DNA from: Plasmodium brasilianum
Taxonomy: Eukaryota; Apicomplexa; Aconoidasida; Haemosporida; Plasmodiidae
Length of the DNA: 64,000 nt
Direction: 5' to 3'
Assembly: GCF_023973825.1 (NCBI RefSeq)
Contig: NC_090114.1
Location: 1,256,501-1,320,500, forward strand
Under the pieces are notes generated by a model. That model saw only the letters and a program-made list of their open reading frames with translations. It searched no databases and had not been told where the DNA came from. Within the stretch, counting starts at the first letter, position 1. Each line of letters starts with the position of its first letter. A program made the translations under genes and the position numbers. Shown piece after piece: positions 1 to 13,370 of the stretch.

Positions 1-527
1 CAATTTTGTAGATCACAAAGATTATTTGAATTGGCGCCGAACCTTTTCCATGTATTATTAAACAGTTAATGAATGTAATATTATCACAGGTCGTTACTCT
101 TTTTGCTGTTGATATTATACAGTTTTCTTAAATTTTTTATTATCATTTTACAAAGTTTATTATTTTAGAGTTAACCCTTTTCAAACTTATATGCGCGTTT
201 ATAATCACTACATTATTAATCTATATTATCCCTTCTATTCAACTGATTATTTATATATTATATACAGGTAACATTTCTAAGACGGTTACACGATTATAAA
301 TACGGTTAATAGTGTTATATATATGCATATATATTCTTTTTTTTTAAATAATTTTGTATTTTATTTGATGAACTATGGAACATTAAAATAAATAATTATA
401 TAAAGTACTTTTACAAAAAAATTGTAATATACATATATAAGTGATTCTTTAGATTCATCTCTATTAATTGCATTAATATCTTTTTGTGACTTTTATTCTC
501 CCTGGATTTTTGCTTTTGTTTTTCTTT

Positions 528-542
<15 letters not shown>

Positions 543-573
<31 letters not shown>
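543..573. repeat. 31-base poly-T tract
   Basis: An uninterrupted run of T closes a longer pyrimidine-rich tract that begins near 520. Such runs are common in Plasmodium intergenic DNA and are unstable in length, so the exact count may reflect assembly or sequencing error. Confidence 0.9.
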
Positions 574-574
<1 letters not shown>

Positions 575-3500
575 ATATAAATAATTCATGAATGGATAAG
601 ATTTACTCTATGTATGGGGATATATGTGGACATATATTATGTATGAGAGATATCTCCGAATTACTGAATGACTCGTTCAAAGTTATTTATTTCTTCATTA
701 TATACGTCTGAATTATTTTACTTATTTATTTTCTTGTATAATAAAAGTGTATTCTTTATATAGACAAAACACTTGTTCTTCTTATTGGTCTTATCATTCT
801 TCATTTAGCGTTTTATAATTTAATAACTTTCAAAAAAAAGAAATAGTTTTTTCTTTTTTATAAATACAACTTCTTCAATATTAAAATATTTATTAATGAA
901 TTTTTCAGAGAACGATCTACTAATAATAAAAGTCAACATATTATAGAGCATTTTAGCAGTATTATAACAAATATATTAGTGTATTACGTTGCTATCTAAT
1001 AACGAGTTCATATATTGATATATGATTCCGTTATTCAATATTTTTGAGGCTTAAAATATATTATTTAAACTTTTTAAAGCTTTTTTATGTTTATAACTAA
1101 GTTCACCAATATTTTCAGTATAATCGAAAAATTTTGCTGTAATATTGTTAAATTTATAGGTTTTTTTTCATAACCAACATATCATAAAATAATCTAATCA
1201 TTTATTATTGGTTCTTTTTCAAACACTTAACATAAAACCAAAAAAAAAAAAATTTTGACATATAATTATTATTACAACGGATTATAGATATAATAGGAAT
1301 TCCATATTATACGGATAAATGTAACAATTTTAGTTAAAATGAAGAACTTTATTCTTTTTTTCATTGACTGCTCGTTCATTAGTATTACATGTTCAGTAAT
1401 AAAAGTGTTAATTACGTGTTTATGTTTTCAACTATAAAATCTATTATCTGAATTATAATTTTCTTTTGATAGTGTTTATTTATTTTCTAAACATATTAAA
1501 TAATATATATACGTATATAATTCATGTTAAAGAGTTAAAAAAAAAAAAAAGTAACTTCAAAAATAATTAAGTTTTTCATAAAAGGAAATTTTTAGAAAAC
1601 AAATTTTAAATGAAATAATTTTAGTAGTTTATCATAAATATTTAGAATATATAAACTATTTATTTTAAAGTATATTAAATAAAACTTTTTTTTCTTATTA
1701 ACCTTTTTTAAATAAATAAACCTATTTCGCCAATTTTGGAAATTTTTAAGAAGCTTAATGTATAAATATATATATGATCTATATTACCATGAGCTATAGG
1801 AACTATTACGAATTTTAAGTATATTTTCATACCAATATTTCTATTTTTCTATAAATTTAGTATTATGGAAACATTGCTTCTTATAGTTGAATTTTAATTA
1901 TAACTGTAATAAAAAAAAATCGGTAAGGAAATAAAATTAAGAAAAATTACTTTTAATTATAAATCATTTTAAGATATTGGAAAACAATTACTTAGGAGAA
2001 TGTATCATTCTGTAAACATTACTATGTTAAAAATTTAAACAATAAAGCTATTACCAAACAAATAAATGTGTTTATATTTTTAAAGTTCTACTATGCCATG
2101 GATTTCACTTTTATATCTTAATTTTTGTTTGTATCTAATTTGTAGTATATTTTATTATTAATAAATAAAAGAACATAAAAATATATGAATTAGAATTTTT
2201 TTTTAATACATTAAAATAAGTTTTTATAAATTTTGTACTTTTAATAAAATGTTTAAACATAAATTTCAACGAAATAACATTTACTTTACAATTAATAATT
2301 ATTTAGATTTAACGTTTAGAACCGCATTAATATAATTATTCTATAGAAACTACTCTGAGAATTGTTGTATTATATGATTTTTTTTATCAAAAATTAAATG
2401 AAAGTACAATGCAAAATATTACATATATATGTGACAATAGATTAATGTATGAGTAAATTTGACTCTTGAAATAATAACAGCTTTTAATAAGAACAAAATA
2501 ATTACATGTGAAATTTTAGGATAGTTATATTTTTGAAACTTAAAAAAACAGGAACACGTGTATTGTAACAAAATTGTTTCTTCACTTTCTTTACATCTTC
2601 TAGAATATGACTTTAATAGTACATTTTTTTTTTTTTTTTACATTAAAATTGTCTTCATATAATATATGGGATTAAGTATATCAAAAATATTGAAAATGCA
2701 TATATAAATTAAAAATTTTTACAATAAATTATTTTTTAAAAAATATATTTAAAAAAAGTTAAAATTGAATATCATAAAAAAAGGGCATTTGGATGTTTCT
2801 ATGTTTTTAACGCAATAATCATATAATTGAATAATAGCGAATAAATGAGTTTACATAATATAAATTAAAGTTTTGATATACATTTGAAACTATGTTTTTA
2901 TTATTTTTAGATTATAAAATGATTGTTTGAATGTATATTTAGTAGTGTTTAATTTACAATTTACATGGATTATTTATTTATCACTCCTTTACTACATAAC
3001 AATGAAATAATTAAAAAAGAATAATGGAGTTACAAATAGACAGTTCTTTATCTTTCTTGTACGTAGTTTTTACCAATACAGTATAAAAAAATTTTTGGCA
3101 TTGGAAAATAATATATGCATTAAACAATGATGTCAGGTTTTGAAAATTTTTGAAGTACAAATGAAGGTTAAGCTACTATACTTAATATATAAGAAAATTG
3201 AATTATTTTTTCTTTTTTATTAGGTCATGTGCATAATATCATATGAATTTTATTCTTTTTTAGGAATAACTTATACAGTTTCATTTCTTAATTGTGGAAA
3301 TATATATTAAGAAATAAATTTATATAATGAAATAATTTTTATATGTATTTTTTTTTTTTTTAATTATCTTATTTAATAATATAAGAATATTATATGTTAT
3401 GTGTATAAAAATATATATTTTCTATATTTAATAATAATTGTTATTCTAATATTTTATAAACCACAAAAAAATGTAAACTATATATATTTTTATGTATTAT

Positions 3501-5428
3501 GTTATATTCCTGAAACAGCAAAATGATTGGATTTTAGTGTATTATATCATGTATGATATACAAGGTAAATATTTGAAATAGAAACAATGAATGTAAGAAC
3601 ATAAATGGAATTTTGAGTACTTTATTATAATATAGCATAGTTAAAATAACTTATGAAATACAAATATAGTTTTGTCAGAATATTATATGTATGTATAATG
3701 TGTACAGTAATAACATTTTGGTAGCATTATAACTCGTTATAAATAATTATTAATATGTTTATTATTCTATATATGATAATTTCTGACATATCTAATAGAA
3801 TGTATACATTTTTTATTATTTATTTTATGCAGTGAGCATAGAAATTTTTAGAAAAATATCAGTTTTATGTAAATGAGATTAGCTTTAGAAATATTCCTTG
3901 AAGCTTAAAATGTAAAAAAAATTTTAAATATACTTTTAATTAATGCATAATATATTCTGAAAGTGTGAAGTATGTATTTTATTTAATCTGTTACACATAT
4001 CATTCGTAGAAAATTTTCTCTGTTATTTCGTACGTACAATTAAAAAATAATGTCATGAATAGAGAATAAATTTCATGAGAATAAATAAAAAACTATTTTA
4101 AATAAATAAATAGGATAAAATCATTTTTTGTATACAAAAACCGAATAAAAATAAATTATATGATAATAAAAAATGAAAGGCGCTTTTGTAATTATGGGAT
4201 ATTTGGTATATAGTAATAAACTAATAAATTAATAAATTAATAAAAAAAAAAAAACGAATACATTTTGAAAAAACATATGTTTAACTAATAATATTTGAAT
4301 GTTTGTGTATATATTGGATATTGATAATAAAATTATAAATGGTATGTGAACAGACGAACATTTTTGTACTTAGAAATATTTTATGAACAATAATAAATGA
4401 AATATATGTGCAAATAGAATTCAAGGAAAATTTTAAAATATAAAAATGGTTGGAATATATTTTTAAATTTATATTTTTCTTATGTATTTCTTAATAGATA
4501 ATTGAATAAGTCTTAATTAATAATTATAATAATAATAATAATAAGTTTTTTTCTTTTGAAGCGAATATATATTATTTAATTATAAATTTTTTATGGAGTT
4601 CAGGGGTTTGTAAAAATTTTTTTTATATACTAATATTTTCTGTTCATGTTTTAAATGGGAATTGTAAATAAAATTTTAGATTATATTTACTTATTAAATA
4701 TATATTTAATGTATCAAGAATATAAGAAAAATATTATTTTTTTTTCATAAAATTAGTAAAATGAAACTAAAAAGTAATATTCATTCATAATACTATTTTA
4801 ACAATAATTAATTTTAAAAATTCTATGGATATATATTAATTAAGCGTTATGTATATTAAAATGAATAAAATTTGATAAAATAATTATTTTTAATATATGT
4901 ACATTATTAAATAGTTTTACGAAAGGTATTACAATAATATATCATAAAAGAAACAAATTATTGTTTATAATTTTTTTTTTTTTTAATATCGCAGTATTAT
5001 TTAGTATTATTACAACTACGTAGTAAATAAATAAACATAATATAAAAAAATACGTAACCTGGAAATGTAAATATATTAATAATAGTGAAAAAATAGGATA
5101 TTCAGATTAGAAAATTATTGCAAATATAATATAATAAAAGGAAGAAAAATACATTAGCATTGTATTATAAAGGAACATGAATCTATCGAATAATGCAATA
5201 TACAGGAACGATAAAAATGGAGAAGTGAAAATAGGTGCATTAACTTCGATATTTGTTGATGAAATATGAAAAAAAATATTAAAAAATATACTTTGAAAAA
5301 CACGCATTTAATAAGGCGTATAAAAATGGTATAAAAAAAAAAAAGAAAAAAACTAAAATTATTATCATATAATTTATTTTCCAATGAAAAAGAAAATATA
5401 GCAAAAAATTAATGAGAAAAAAAACAAA

Positions 5429-5454
5429 ATATATATATATATATATATATATAT
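5429..5454. repeat. (AT)13 microsatellite
   Basis: A perfect AT dinucleotide run of 26 bases lies in gene-free DNA. It is likely length-polymorphic. Confidence 0.9.
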
Positions 5455-7427
5455 TTCATCACATTTATCACTTCTGTTTAGTGCAACAAATACGTTAACA
5501 AATTAATATTTATAAAATATGATTTATATAAAATATATTTATTTCAGTATTTATTTATTAATATAAAAATATAGTATTTAATAACATTATTTATAATTAG
5601 AATTCTGATTGTTGAGTATAATTAACAATTAATTTTGATGTTTTTATTCCTGTTGTTTATAAAATTCTATGGAAAATAAAATTTAATATGTATAATATTA
5701 TTATAAAAAACGTTTTTATATTCTTAAATTAAAGAGGCCATATTAATATAGTAAGAATTAAAAATATAATTCCTTTATCTTATGTAGTCAAAAGTAATAA
5801 TAAATTATTTTGTTTGGTTATTTGTTATATATAAAAAAAAATTTCTTTGATATATACAATACTTCATCAGAATTTCTTAGTTATATCATATTTTTATATA
5901 TACTTATTTTTTTATTACATATTTTTATTTTTTTATAAAATGTATTATATTTATTAATTATTTACATTATTCATGCGTAAATGCATTTTTACAGTATTGC
6001 TAGCTGTAATTGTAATATAATGCTTATAAGTTAGTGTAATATATAAAATTATAACAATAATTATGAATTACAATAAAAATATGATTATTATTTTATATTA
6101 GATTAAGTGAAATTTCATTTTATGTGTTAATTTGATATGTTAATTTTTTAATTATTTTTTATTAATATTGGAGAATGAACGTAGGAATTTTAAATGATAT
6201 ATTAGAGTATTATATATTTCGCAGAAGTAATGGTTTGATAAAAATATTGTATAAAATAATAAAAGAGTTAAAATTCATTTAATTTTTTCACTGATACATT
6301 GGTAACTATATGAACTGCATTCTTATTAAATCAATTTTTCTTGTATATGTAGTGCTATATTTAGAAATTTTTAAGATATTTTTAATATGAGACGTTTATC
6401 AGAGTATATATGGTAACTGTATGAATATAGATTCTATATAATTTTTGTATTATTTACATTATTATATTTATTTATTTTCTTACGTATTTTCTAGTAATTT
6501 AGCTTTGTTTTTATTTTGTTGTACATTGTCTTGTTATGGTAAATATAATATTTTGTTCACATTTCCTTATAAGAATTATGAGCTGTTTCCATTATAGACA
6601 ATGTTTGATGTATTGCTAGAAAAATATTATACTTTTATATAAATACAAGTTATTTTTAATTTCTTATACTTGAACTGTTCTATTTCTTTCAATATATCAA
6701 TGTCATGGTTAATTAGTTGTATAGAGAGGTATTTTATTTCATATAATTATTATATTTATTTGAGTAATACTGGAATTTTATGATATATTATTTTTTTGTA
6801 AAATATGTATATTCTTGTATGTCATTAATTTTAATATGTATTTTTAAAAATATTTAGTTAATAAATAATTATTCATAAGAATATATTTAATACATATTAT
6901 TTAAAATTGTGATGGATATTTAAAAAACAAATTGTTCACGAAATGAAGTTAAAAATTCCATATTTGTTTTAAAATATTTAAAAATAGTTTATCTAAGAAT
7001 TATATTAATGATGAGATATTATAAGTGAATTTCTTATAAGTAATAGTTTGATTTTATTACAAGATATATAATATTATAATAATAAAATTTGGGAATGATC
7101 GGATACTAGAATAAGTACATCAGGAAAGAGAATCTCTAATAACATGTTGTTTATATATTATATGCAAATGATTAACAGAAAAGTATAAAAAAAAATGAAA
7201 TATTACATTTTTCTGTATAAATAAATATGGTTAATGAATAATTCTATTTTATTTAACTAATTATCTAGTATATATTAATAACAGAATCATATGCTTGAAA
7301 TAAAAAAAAATAAGAGCTATGCATAATAGCAATGAAATCTATGATATAGTGTAATTTGATTGAATTCTGTAATGTTAATTTAAACTTGTAAATGCTAATG
7401 TTTTTCATAAAAATATATTTAAAAAAG

Positions 7428-7461
7428 AAAAAAAAAAAAAAAAAAAAAAAATATATATATA
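7428..7461. repeat. Poly-A tract with adjoining (AT)n
   Basis: About 24 consecutive A are followed directly by a short AT dinucleotide run. This is simple-sequence DNA with no sign of a gene. Confidence 0.85.
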
Positions 7462-9985
7462 TACATAAATAGCTAGAAAGTATGTTTTTACTTGAATCAT
7501 GCAACTTTAATAATATAAACAATTAAAATATAACTGATTCACTTATACAAGGGAATATATATAATTATATTAGTACAATTTTTTGAGATAAAGTATGAGA
7601 AAATAAATAATTCAAACATCATATAATTATACTATGGACATTTTTTTTTTACTATTAAAAATTTAAATCTTTAATTATTTTCGAATTCATGTAATAAATT
7701 TATAAAATTAATTTTTTAGAATGAATAGTTTTTTACTATTTAATACTATCTTATGATTTATTTATCAAATTATTTTTTGTTTATTCATTTAAGAAATTTA
7801 TATTACTCAAAACAAGTAGAACAAAATATTAAATAAATTTTACTAGGAACTACATGAAATAGAGGATTAAAGAATAATATAATAACAGATAGTTCTTAAA
7901 TAAAAACACTAAAATATAACTAAAAATTGTATATATCATTATATTTACTGTAAAAATAATTATCATAAACACAATTCCAGAAATTACTGTATTATTTACT
8001 ATTAAGTATGGAATCGTTTTAATTAAATCTCGATAATGTGCGTAACAATGTCTATTACTTGAGATTATTTTGCATAAAACCGATTCAATATTTGGGTCAA
8101 TTTTTTAATAAAATTTTGTGCTGCGTTTATTCTTTTCAATGTTATTATAATGTTTTAATGTATGTATTTTATTTATTAAGTTATTGTTAAATGTTGTATG
8201 CTCCATGTTTTTGAAATTTTTTACAAAAAAATTGTATAGAAGCAGTCAATGTTGCTAAAGCTGAAAAGTTTTATTTATATATAAATATTTATTAGTATTT
8301 TTTTATATAGTGATATTATTTTTCATAATTTATTTAATAAGTTATATGTGTATAATTATAAATTTTTAAAAAGAATTAACTTATTTATTATATGGATACA
8401 TTAACTAAGAACAAAAAGAAGAGACAATCAAAATACTTAAATAAATAAACGAGACTAAATATTAGACTTTATAAACTATGTCACGAAAATAATATATATA
8501 TTAAAACAATAAAAATTTAATAATGTTAACTTTTGTAAATGTTTTGCTTTTTTTGTAATTTAAATATATATTAAATTTAGAGATATCTTCCTCTTAGTTT
8601 TTTAATTATCCATTTGGAAAAGAATAAATTATAAGAAAAACCATATAAAGTTATATTTCGGATTATTGCAATAAATTTTTATAAACATAGTATATTTATA
8701 ATTATCACACGGTTCGCTATAATAAATAAAAACAAAAATATTTGGGTGTAATATATTTTTGCTGCTAAAAGGGTTTTTAATGAAATATTATTTATTTATG
8801 TATATATGGTGATTATTTATACTGCACCTCTAAAATATGTACTTAGCACTATGTATTTTTTAAAATTAAATAAAAAATATTCTCGTTCTAAAAATATAAA
8901 TAGAAATACTACTGAATCATGTATTATAGAAGATTATATTGTTCTTCTTTTCCATTTGTTTTATATATTTTAAACCATGTATATTATTTGTAAATTTAGT
9001 TCATTTGTCATGTTTTTAAATTAATGAAAATGTATGCAATATTTCCATTTAAATTTTAGCATTAATCTCTTTTTTTTTTAATTTATCTATATAAATGAAA
9101 AATTATATCCGATTAATTAAAACTTTGAAATTTTCTTATTTCCTTTTATGAACGAACTAATTTCATAGTTAATAATATATATAAGCGAATAAAATTAAAT
9201 AAAATAGTAAAAGGAGTAAAATTAAAACCTTTGTCCTAAGCCTTAAACTATGATCCCTATTTAAAAAGGATATTATTTTATTATATATTAATTCATATTT
9301 GTAGAGTTCAAAAAAAATAAAATTTCCATTAATGTTTTTAAAAATATATAAGTTTTATGTTCTATTTATCATAAAGCTTATTTTATAGAATAGATATTTT
9401 ATTGCTTTTAAGATTAAAGGGGACAAAAAAAAAAAAAAATATGACAATACAACTATATTAATGCACTTTATCCACATGGAAAACAAGATATATTTATTTT
9501 TAATTTAAAACATATAGTATACTTTTGTAATTAAATTATAAAATAAACATTTAAGACTAGAAAAAAATAAAAAAATAATTCAGATTTTTTTTACAGGAAC
9601 AAATATATATTAACCAAGTTATAAATAGATTTGCGTAAATTATGCTTTTGTATATTAATTTTAAAGCTCAAACATATGTTTTTCAAAAATATCTGGTTAA
9701 ATGTAGAAATATATATATGTACTACATTATCGTGTTATAGAAAGAAAACACATTAATGAACAAGTTTAAAAATGTTAAAACATTTAAATTAATAAAAACA
9801 TCAGAAAAAGCATATTTTTACTATTGTGAATCTAAAAGGTCAAATACATAAAGATGACCTTATTAAATATACTAAATTATAATTATGTTTGTTATACGTG
9901 TATTTTCTTCGAAAATTATAGAACTTGTTATAAGTATATACTTTATGCAAAGAAGGAAGTGGAGTATTATGTATTTCTTTTTTTT

Positions 9986-10788
9986 TTAAGTTAACTTTAT
10001 ATATTTTAGAATAATTATGTAGAGATAAATCATTGTTAATATGGCTGAAAACGTGAATATCAGGAATTCTATAAATGCTGCATTATTCAATGTCATCGAA
10101 AATTCATCAAGGTTAACTGTTTTATATTTTAAATATATTAAAACAGTAGCGCTCCAAATAGGGCTTAAAGTATAGGTAAAACAAAAACAAATTTATAATT
10201 AATATTTTCAGTCTTTCTTAAATTCTTAATGTCAAGATACATATAATTTATAACTTTAATAATATATTTTGTTAATTATTTTTTTTCAAATTTTGTACAT
10301 TCTCCTGTAAATACAGCAGATTTACTTTTTCTAGATTATTTATAACCTCTTTCATTATTATATAACCATCTATGTAATTGTTTCATTTTTTCTTTGGCCG
10401 GTTCTTTTTTGTAAGATGTATCTTTTTTTTCAGTCTCTTCATTTTTTGGAATATTTTCTTTTATTTATTCAACAATTGATTTCTTTCCTCATTTATATTT
10501 TGTCAGTAATCGATAATTTATTGTATCTATTTTCTAATATGACTATTATTTTAATAGAAACATTTATTAAAGATACTGTAAAATAACAAAAAAAAAAAAA
10601 AATTAATAATTTAAAAGTATAAATAATTTCGTTATAACAATATTAATAAAAATAAAAAACAAAAAATATAAATAACAAAAATATGCTTAAATAATATTAC
10701 CATTCCTCATCATTGCAGAAAGGATGTATCCAAAATAAAAGAATAAAACTAGGAATTTTAACAAAAAAGTGTAAATATATTGTTCCAT
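9986..10788 (-). pseudogene. Exported-protein pseudogene, signal exon plus PEXEL-like exon
   Basis: Exon 1 (10788 down to ~10702) reads 29 codons beginning MEQYIYTFLL, with a hydrophobic signal stretch, and a GT donor follows near 10700. Exon 2 appears to start at about 10533 after a TAG acceptor. It encodes RLLTK (10512-10498) in the position where PEXEL motifs sit in this gene type, then a Lys/Glu-rich region containing HRWLYNNERGYK. The body frame has at least five stops (TGA, then TAAs), and the joined phase is off by one base. A frameshift near 10160 moves reading into a hydrophobic C-terminal segment (contains FIEFLIFTFSAIL) ending at TAA 9986. Domain order fits a PEXEL-exported membrane protein. 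The exact family is not recognised. The number of lesions makes a working gene very unlikely. Confidence 0.65.
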
Positions 10789-13059
10789 TATGTAAATTTT
10801 TAATATTGCAATATATTTAAGTAAGAAATAATTAACAATAATATAACATACTTTTAATAACAAAGAATACTATATTATTTTAATTTTTTTTTTTACTTTT
10901 TTGAAAATACTTAATAAAATGTAAATAATTATAATGCACTTTGCAACATCAGCCAAGGAAAATAATTTTAACAAAGTATTAAATAATTTTTATCATAATA
11001 TTCTTATGAAAAGCTATCTCTTATAAAATTAACGCAATTTGCTTACATTCATATATTTTGGAAATCTAATATTTAATTATTTAATATAAATTCACTAATT
11101 ATTTATTTTTTTTATTAATCCTCTACAGAATAAAATAAGGAAAAAATATATAGTTTGTTATTATATAGAATTGTTGAGATTATATACGATATAGAATGCA
11201 TAGATTATACTTATAATATAATTCTTTATGTGTTAAAATCATAATTATTAATTTTAAGTATGATATCCTATTAGTAATTATAATTATAAAAACATAACAT
11301 TTTAAAAGAAATGATTAATATTATTTGAAAAATATTAATTATTGTAAAAATAAAGTAATAATAATAATATTAGTAATAAAATAATGAAAATAACAAATGT
11401 TTGTGTTGTGTTAATTATAACACATGATTAAGTTATTACTTAATCTGATATAATCTATCATATATTAAAAAATTTTACTTTAATATTTTACATTGTACAA
11501 CGTGATGTGTTAGGGAATATATAATTTAATAGGATATAAGAATTGATTTTTTACCTTTGTATCATAAATTTTAATTAGACTTAATTTATACGATTATTTC
11601 TAAATTAATAATATATATATTCAACTACTTAATATTTTTATTTATTTTTTTATTAATTATATATATTTAGAATAAATATTAATATAGTGAAAATAAAAAA
11701 GAGGGGATGGCAAAATAAAATAGATACGGAAATATTGCATAAAATACCAGTAGTTTGCAAATATATCGAATAAAATAAATTTACAAGTAATATATAATAT
11801 TTGCTTAAAAAATAAGAAAGTATATCAATATAATAAACTAAAATGTATAATGTATTATGTTTTATATTTATAATTTTATGTCTAATAACTTTTTATTTAT
11901 TATGTTAAATTACACACTGTCAGAAATATATTTTTGGAATTATAGCATAATGAATTGACACAAATATACTTATATATATATATATAACTAATATTTTATT
12001 AAAAATAATTTTAAGGGAAAAAATATGAAAAAATATTTGTATTTCATATGTATTACAACTAAGTAAATAATAATTATAAAAATATTTTATGCAAAATAAT
12101 AATAATTGTAATCACATGAATACATTATAGTATTGTTCACCTAAAAAAATATTATTGCTCCATTTGAAAAATTACAAAATAATGAAAAAAAAAATTTACA
12201 AAAATTAACAATAATATATTATTACCGTTTTAATATATATTTAATTTTGTTGTGACATCATTTATGGAGGGGATCATTTATTTTTTCTTAGATTTTAGCA
12301 CAATTGAATTCTGTGACTATATTACACGTAGCTAATGTATTAAATGAAACGTATATTAACCCAATTTTATATATTTATATTAATATATATGTAATTTTAA
12401 GAAAAAAGAAGAAAAATAAATGTTGTATATATTGAAATCCCTCTAATCGTTTACATATAAATATGATTTTTACTTTACTATCATTAATTGTTTCTAAACA
12501 TTTTTTTGAGAAATTTTTAAAAAGAATAAATCTGTAGTTCACTAAATTATTTATGTTTTTTCTAAATTAGGAAATAACATGAAAAGAATTTAATATTCCT
12601 GTGAAATATTTAATTTTCTGCTTAATAAAAATATATACATTATGTAAATTGCGTTCTTACATTTACATCTCAATAAGGCTTGTGCCTTTGACATAAAGTC
12701 TTTTTTTATATTTGCTGAATAATACAGACATATAAAAGAAAATAAATACAAAATAATATGAACTATCAAATTTTAAAATATTATTTTTATATTTATGTTA
12801 TCTATATATAACAATATATACAAAAAATAAAATGTTTTATTTTTATGTAATGTAATATTTTATTTATAGTGTTTTAGACATAACTTGAAAAAATATATTT
12901 TTTTACTTATCTATAAAAGAAAATTGCTTTAAAATTTTTTCTTAATTATATTTTTAATATAAATTATATGTTATTTTGATTCTAAAATGTTCCCATAAAT
13001 CAATTAAATACATATGATCATCGAATTTAGGAACAAAAATATTATTAATTATATACTAG
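10789..13059. other. AT-rich spacer, no gene seen
   Basis: Gene-free AT-rich DNA upstream of the minus-strand exported-protein pseudogene. I saw no RNA gene, repeat array or coding remnant that I can support. Confidence 0.65.
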
Positions 13060-13370
13060 TCATAGAAATAGTCAGACTGATAATAGAAATAGTTTTTGCA
13101 CTCAATTGTAAAAATTTAAAAATGAAGGTCATACTGGTAAAAAATATAAGAATATGTTCAAAAGTGAAGAATTGTTAAAATATATTCATGAACTACATGA
13201 TGTCACTGAATCTAAGTCATAATCAATTCCAATAAAATCTTGATTAGAGAATGTACTATCATCACAAGAACCATTTTTTGACGCTACTAGGATTTAATTT
13301 ATCTATTAATATTCCATAATTATATTAGCATTTATTGCAGTATTTTTCGTATTTTTTTATTTGTATAAAA
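13060..13370 (+). pseudogene. pir: pir pseudogene, 3' fragment
   Basis: From 13124 one frame reads a Lys/Glu-rich stretch (KYKNMFKSEELLKYIHELHD), then a segment ending SSQEPFFDATRI, then a transmembrane segment (LAFIAVFFVFFYLYK) ending at 13369. This order, a charged linker followed by a single membrane helix ending in YK where the last intron normally begins, is that of the end of pir exon 2. Stops interrupt the same frame at 13220 (TAA), 13241 (TGA), 13295 (TAA) and 13307 (TAA). The expected GT donor after the last AAA is missing. No N-terminal half is visible upstream, so this is an old, truncated copy. It could instead be the end of another single-pass exported protein. Confidence 0.5.

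Larger units (their letters stand above)
1..9985. other. Gene-poor AT-rich intergenic DNA
   Basis: I find no supportable gene in this stretch. It consists of AT-rich spacer with dense stop codons in all frames. Landmarks are a pyrimidine tract ending in 31 consecutive T (543-573), a perfect (AT)13 run (5429-5454) and a 24-base A run followed by a short (AT)n (7428-7461). The first ~130 bases are richer in G+C than the rest and may be the end of something lying to the left. The small open frames near 5.1-5.4 kb and 7.3-7.5 kb are low-complexity Phe/Ile/Tyr translations that any AT-rich DNA would give. Confidence 0.7.

Noticed and set aside
5107..7522. Minus-strand frames of 66-85 codons near 5.1-5.4 and 7.3-7.5 kb
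   Set aside because: They are Phe/Ile/Tyr low-complexity translations of A- and T-runs, with no signal, motif or family likeness.
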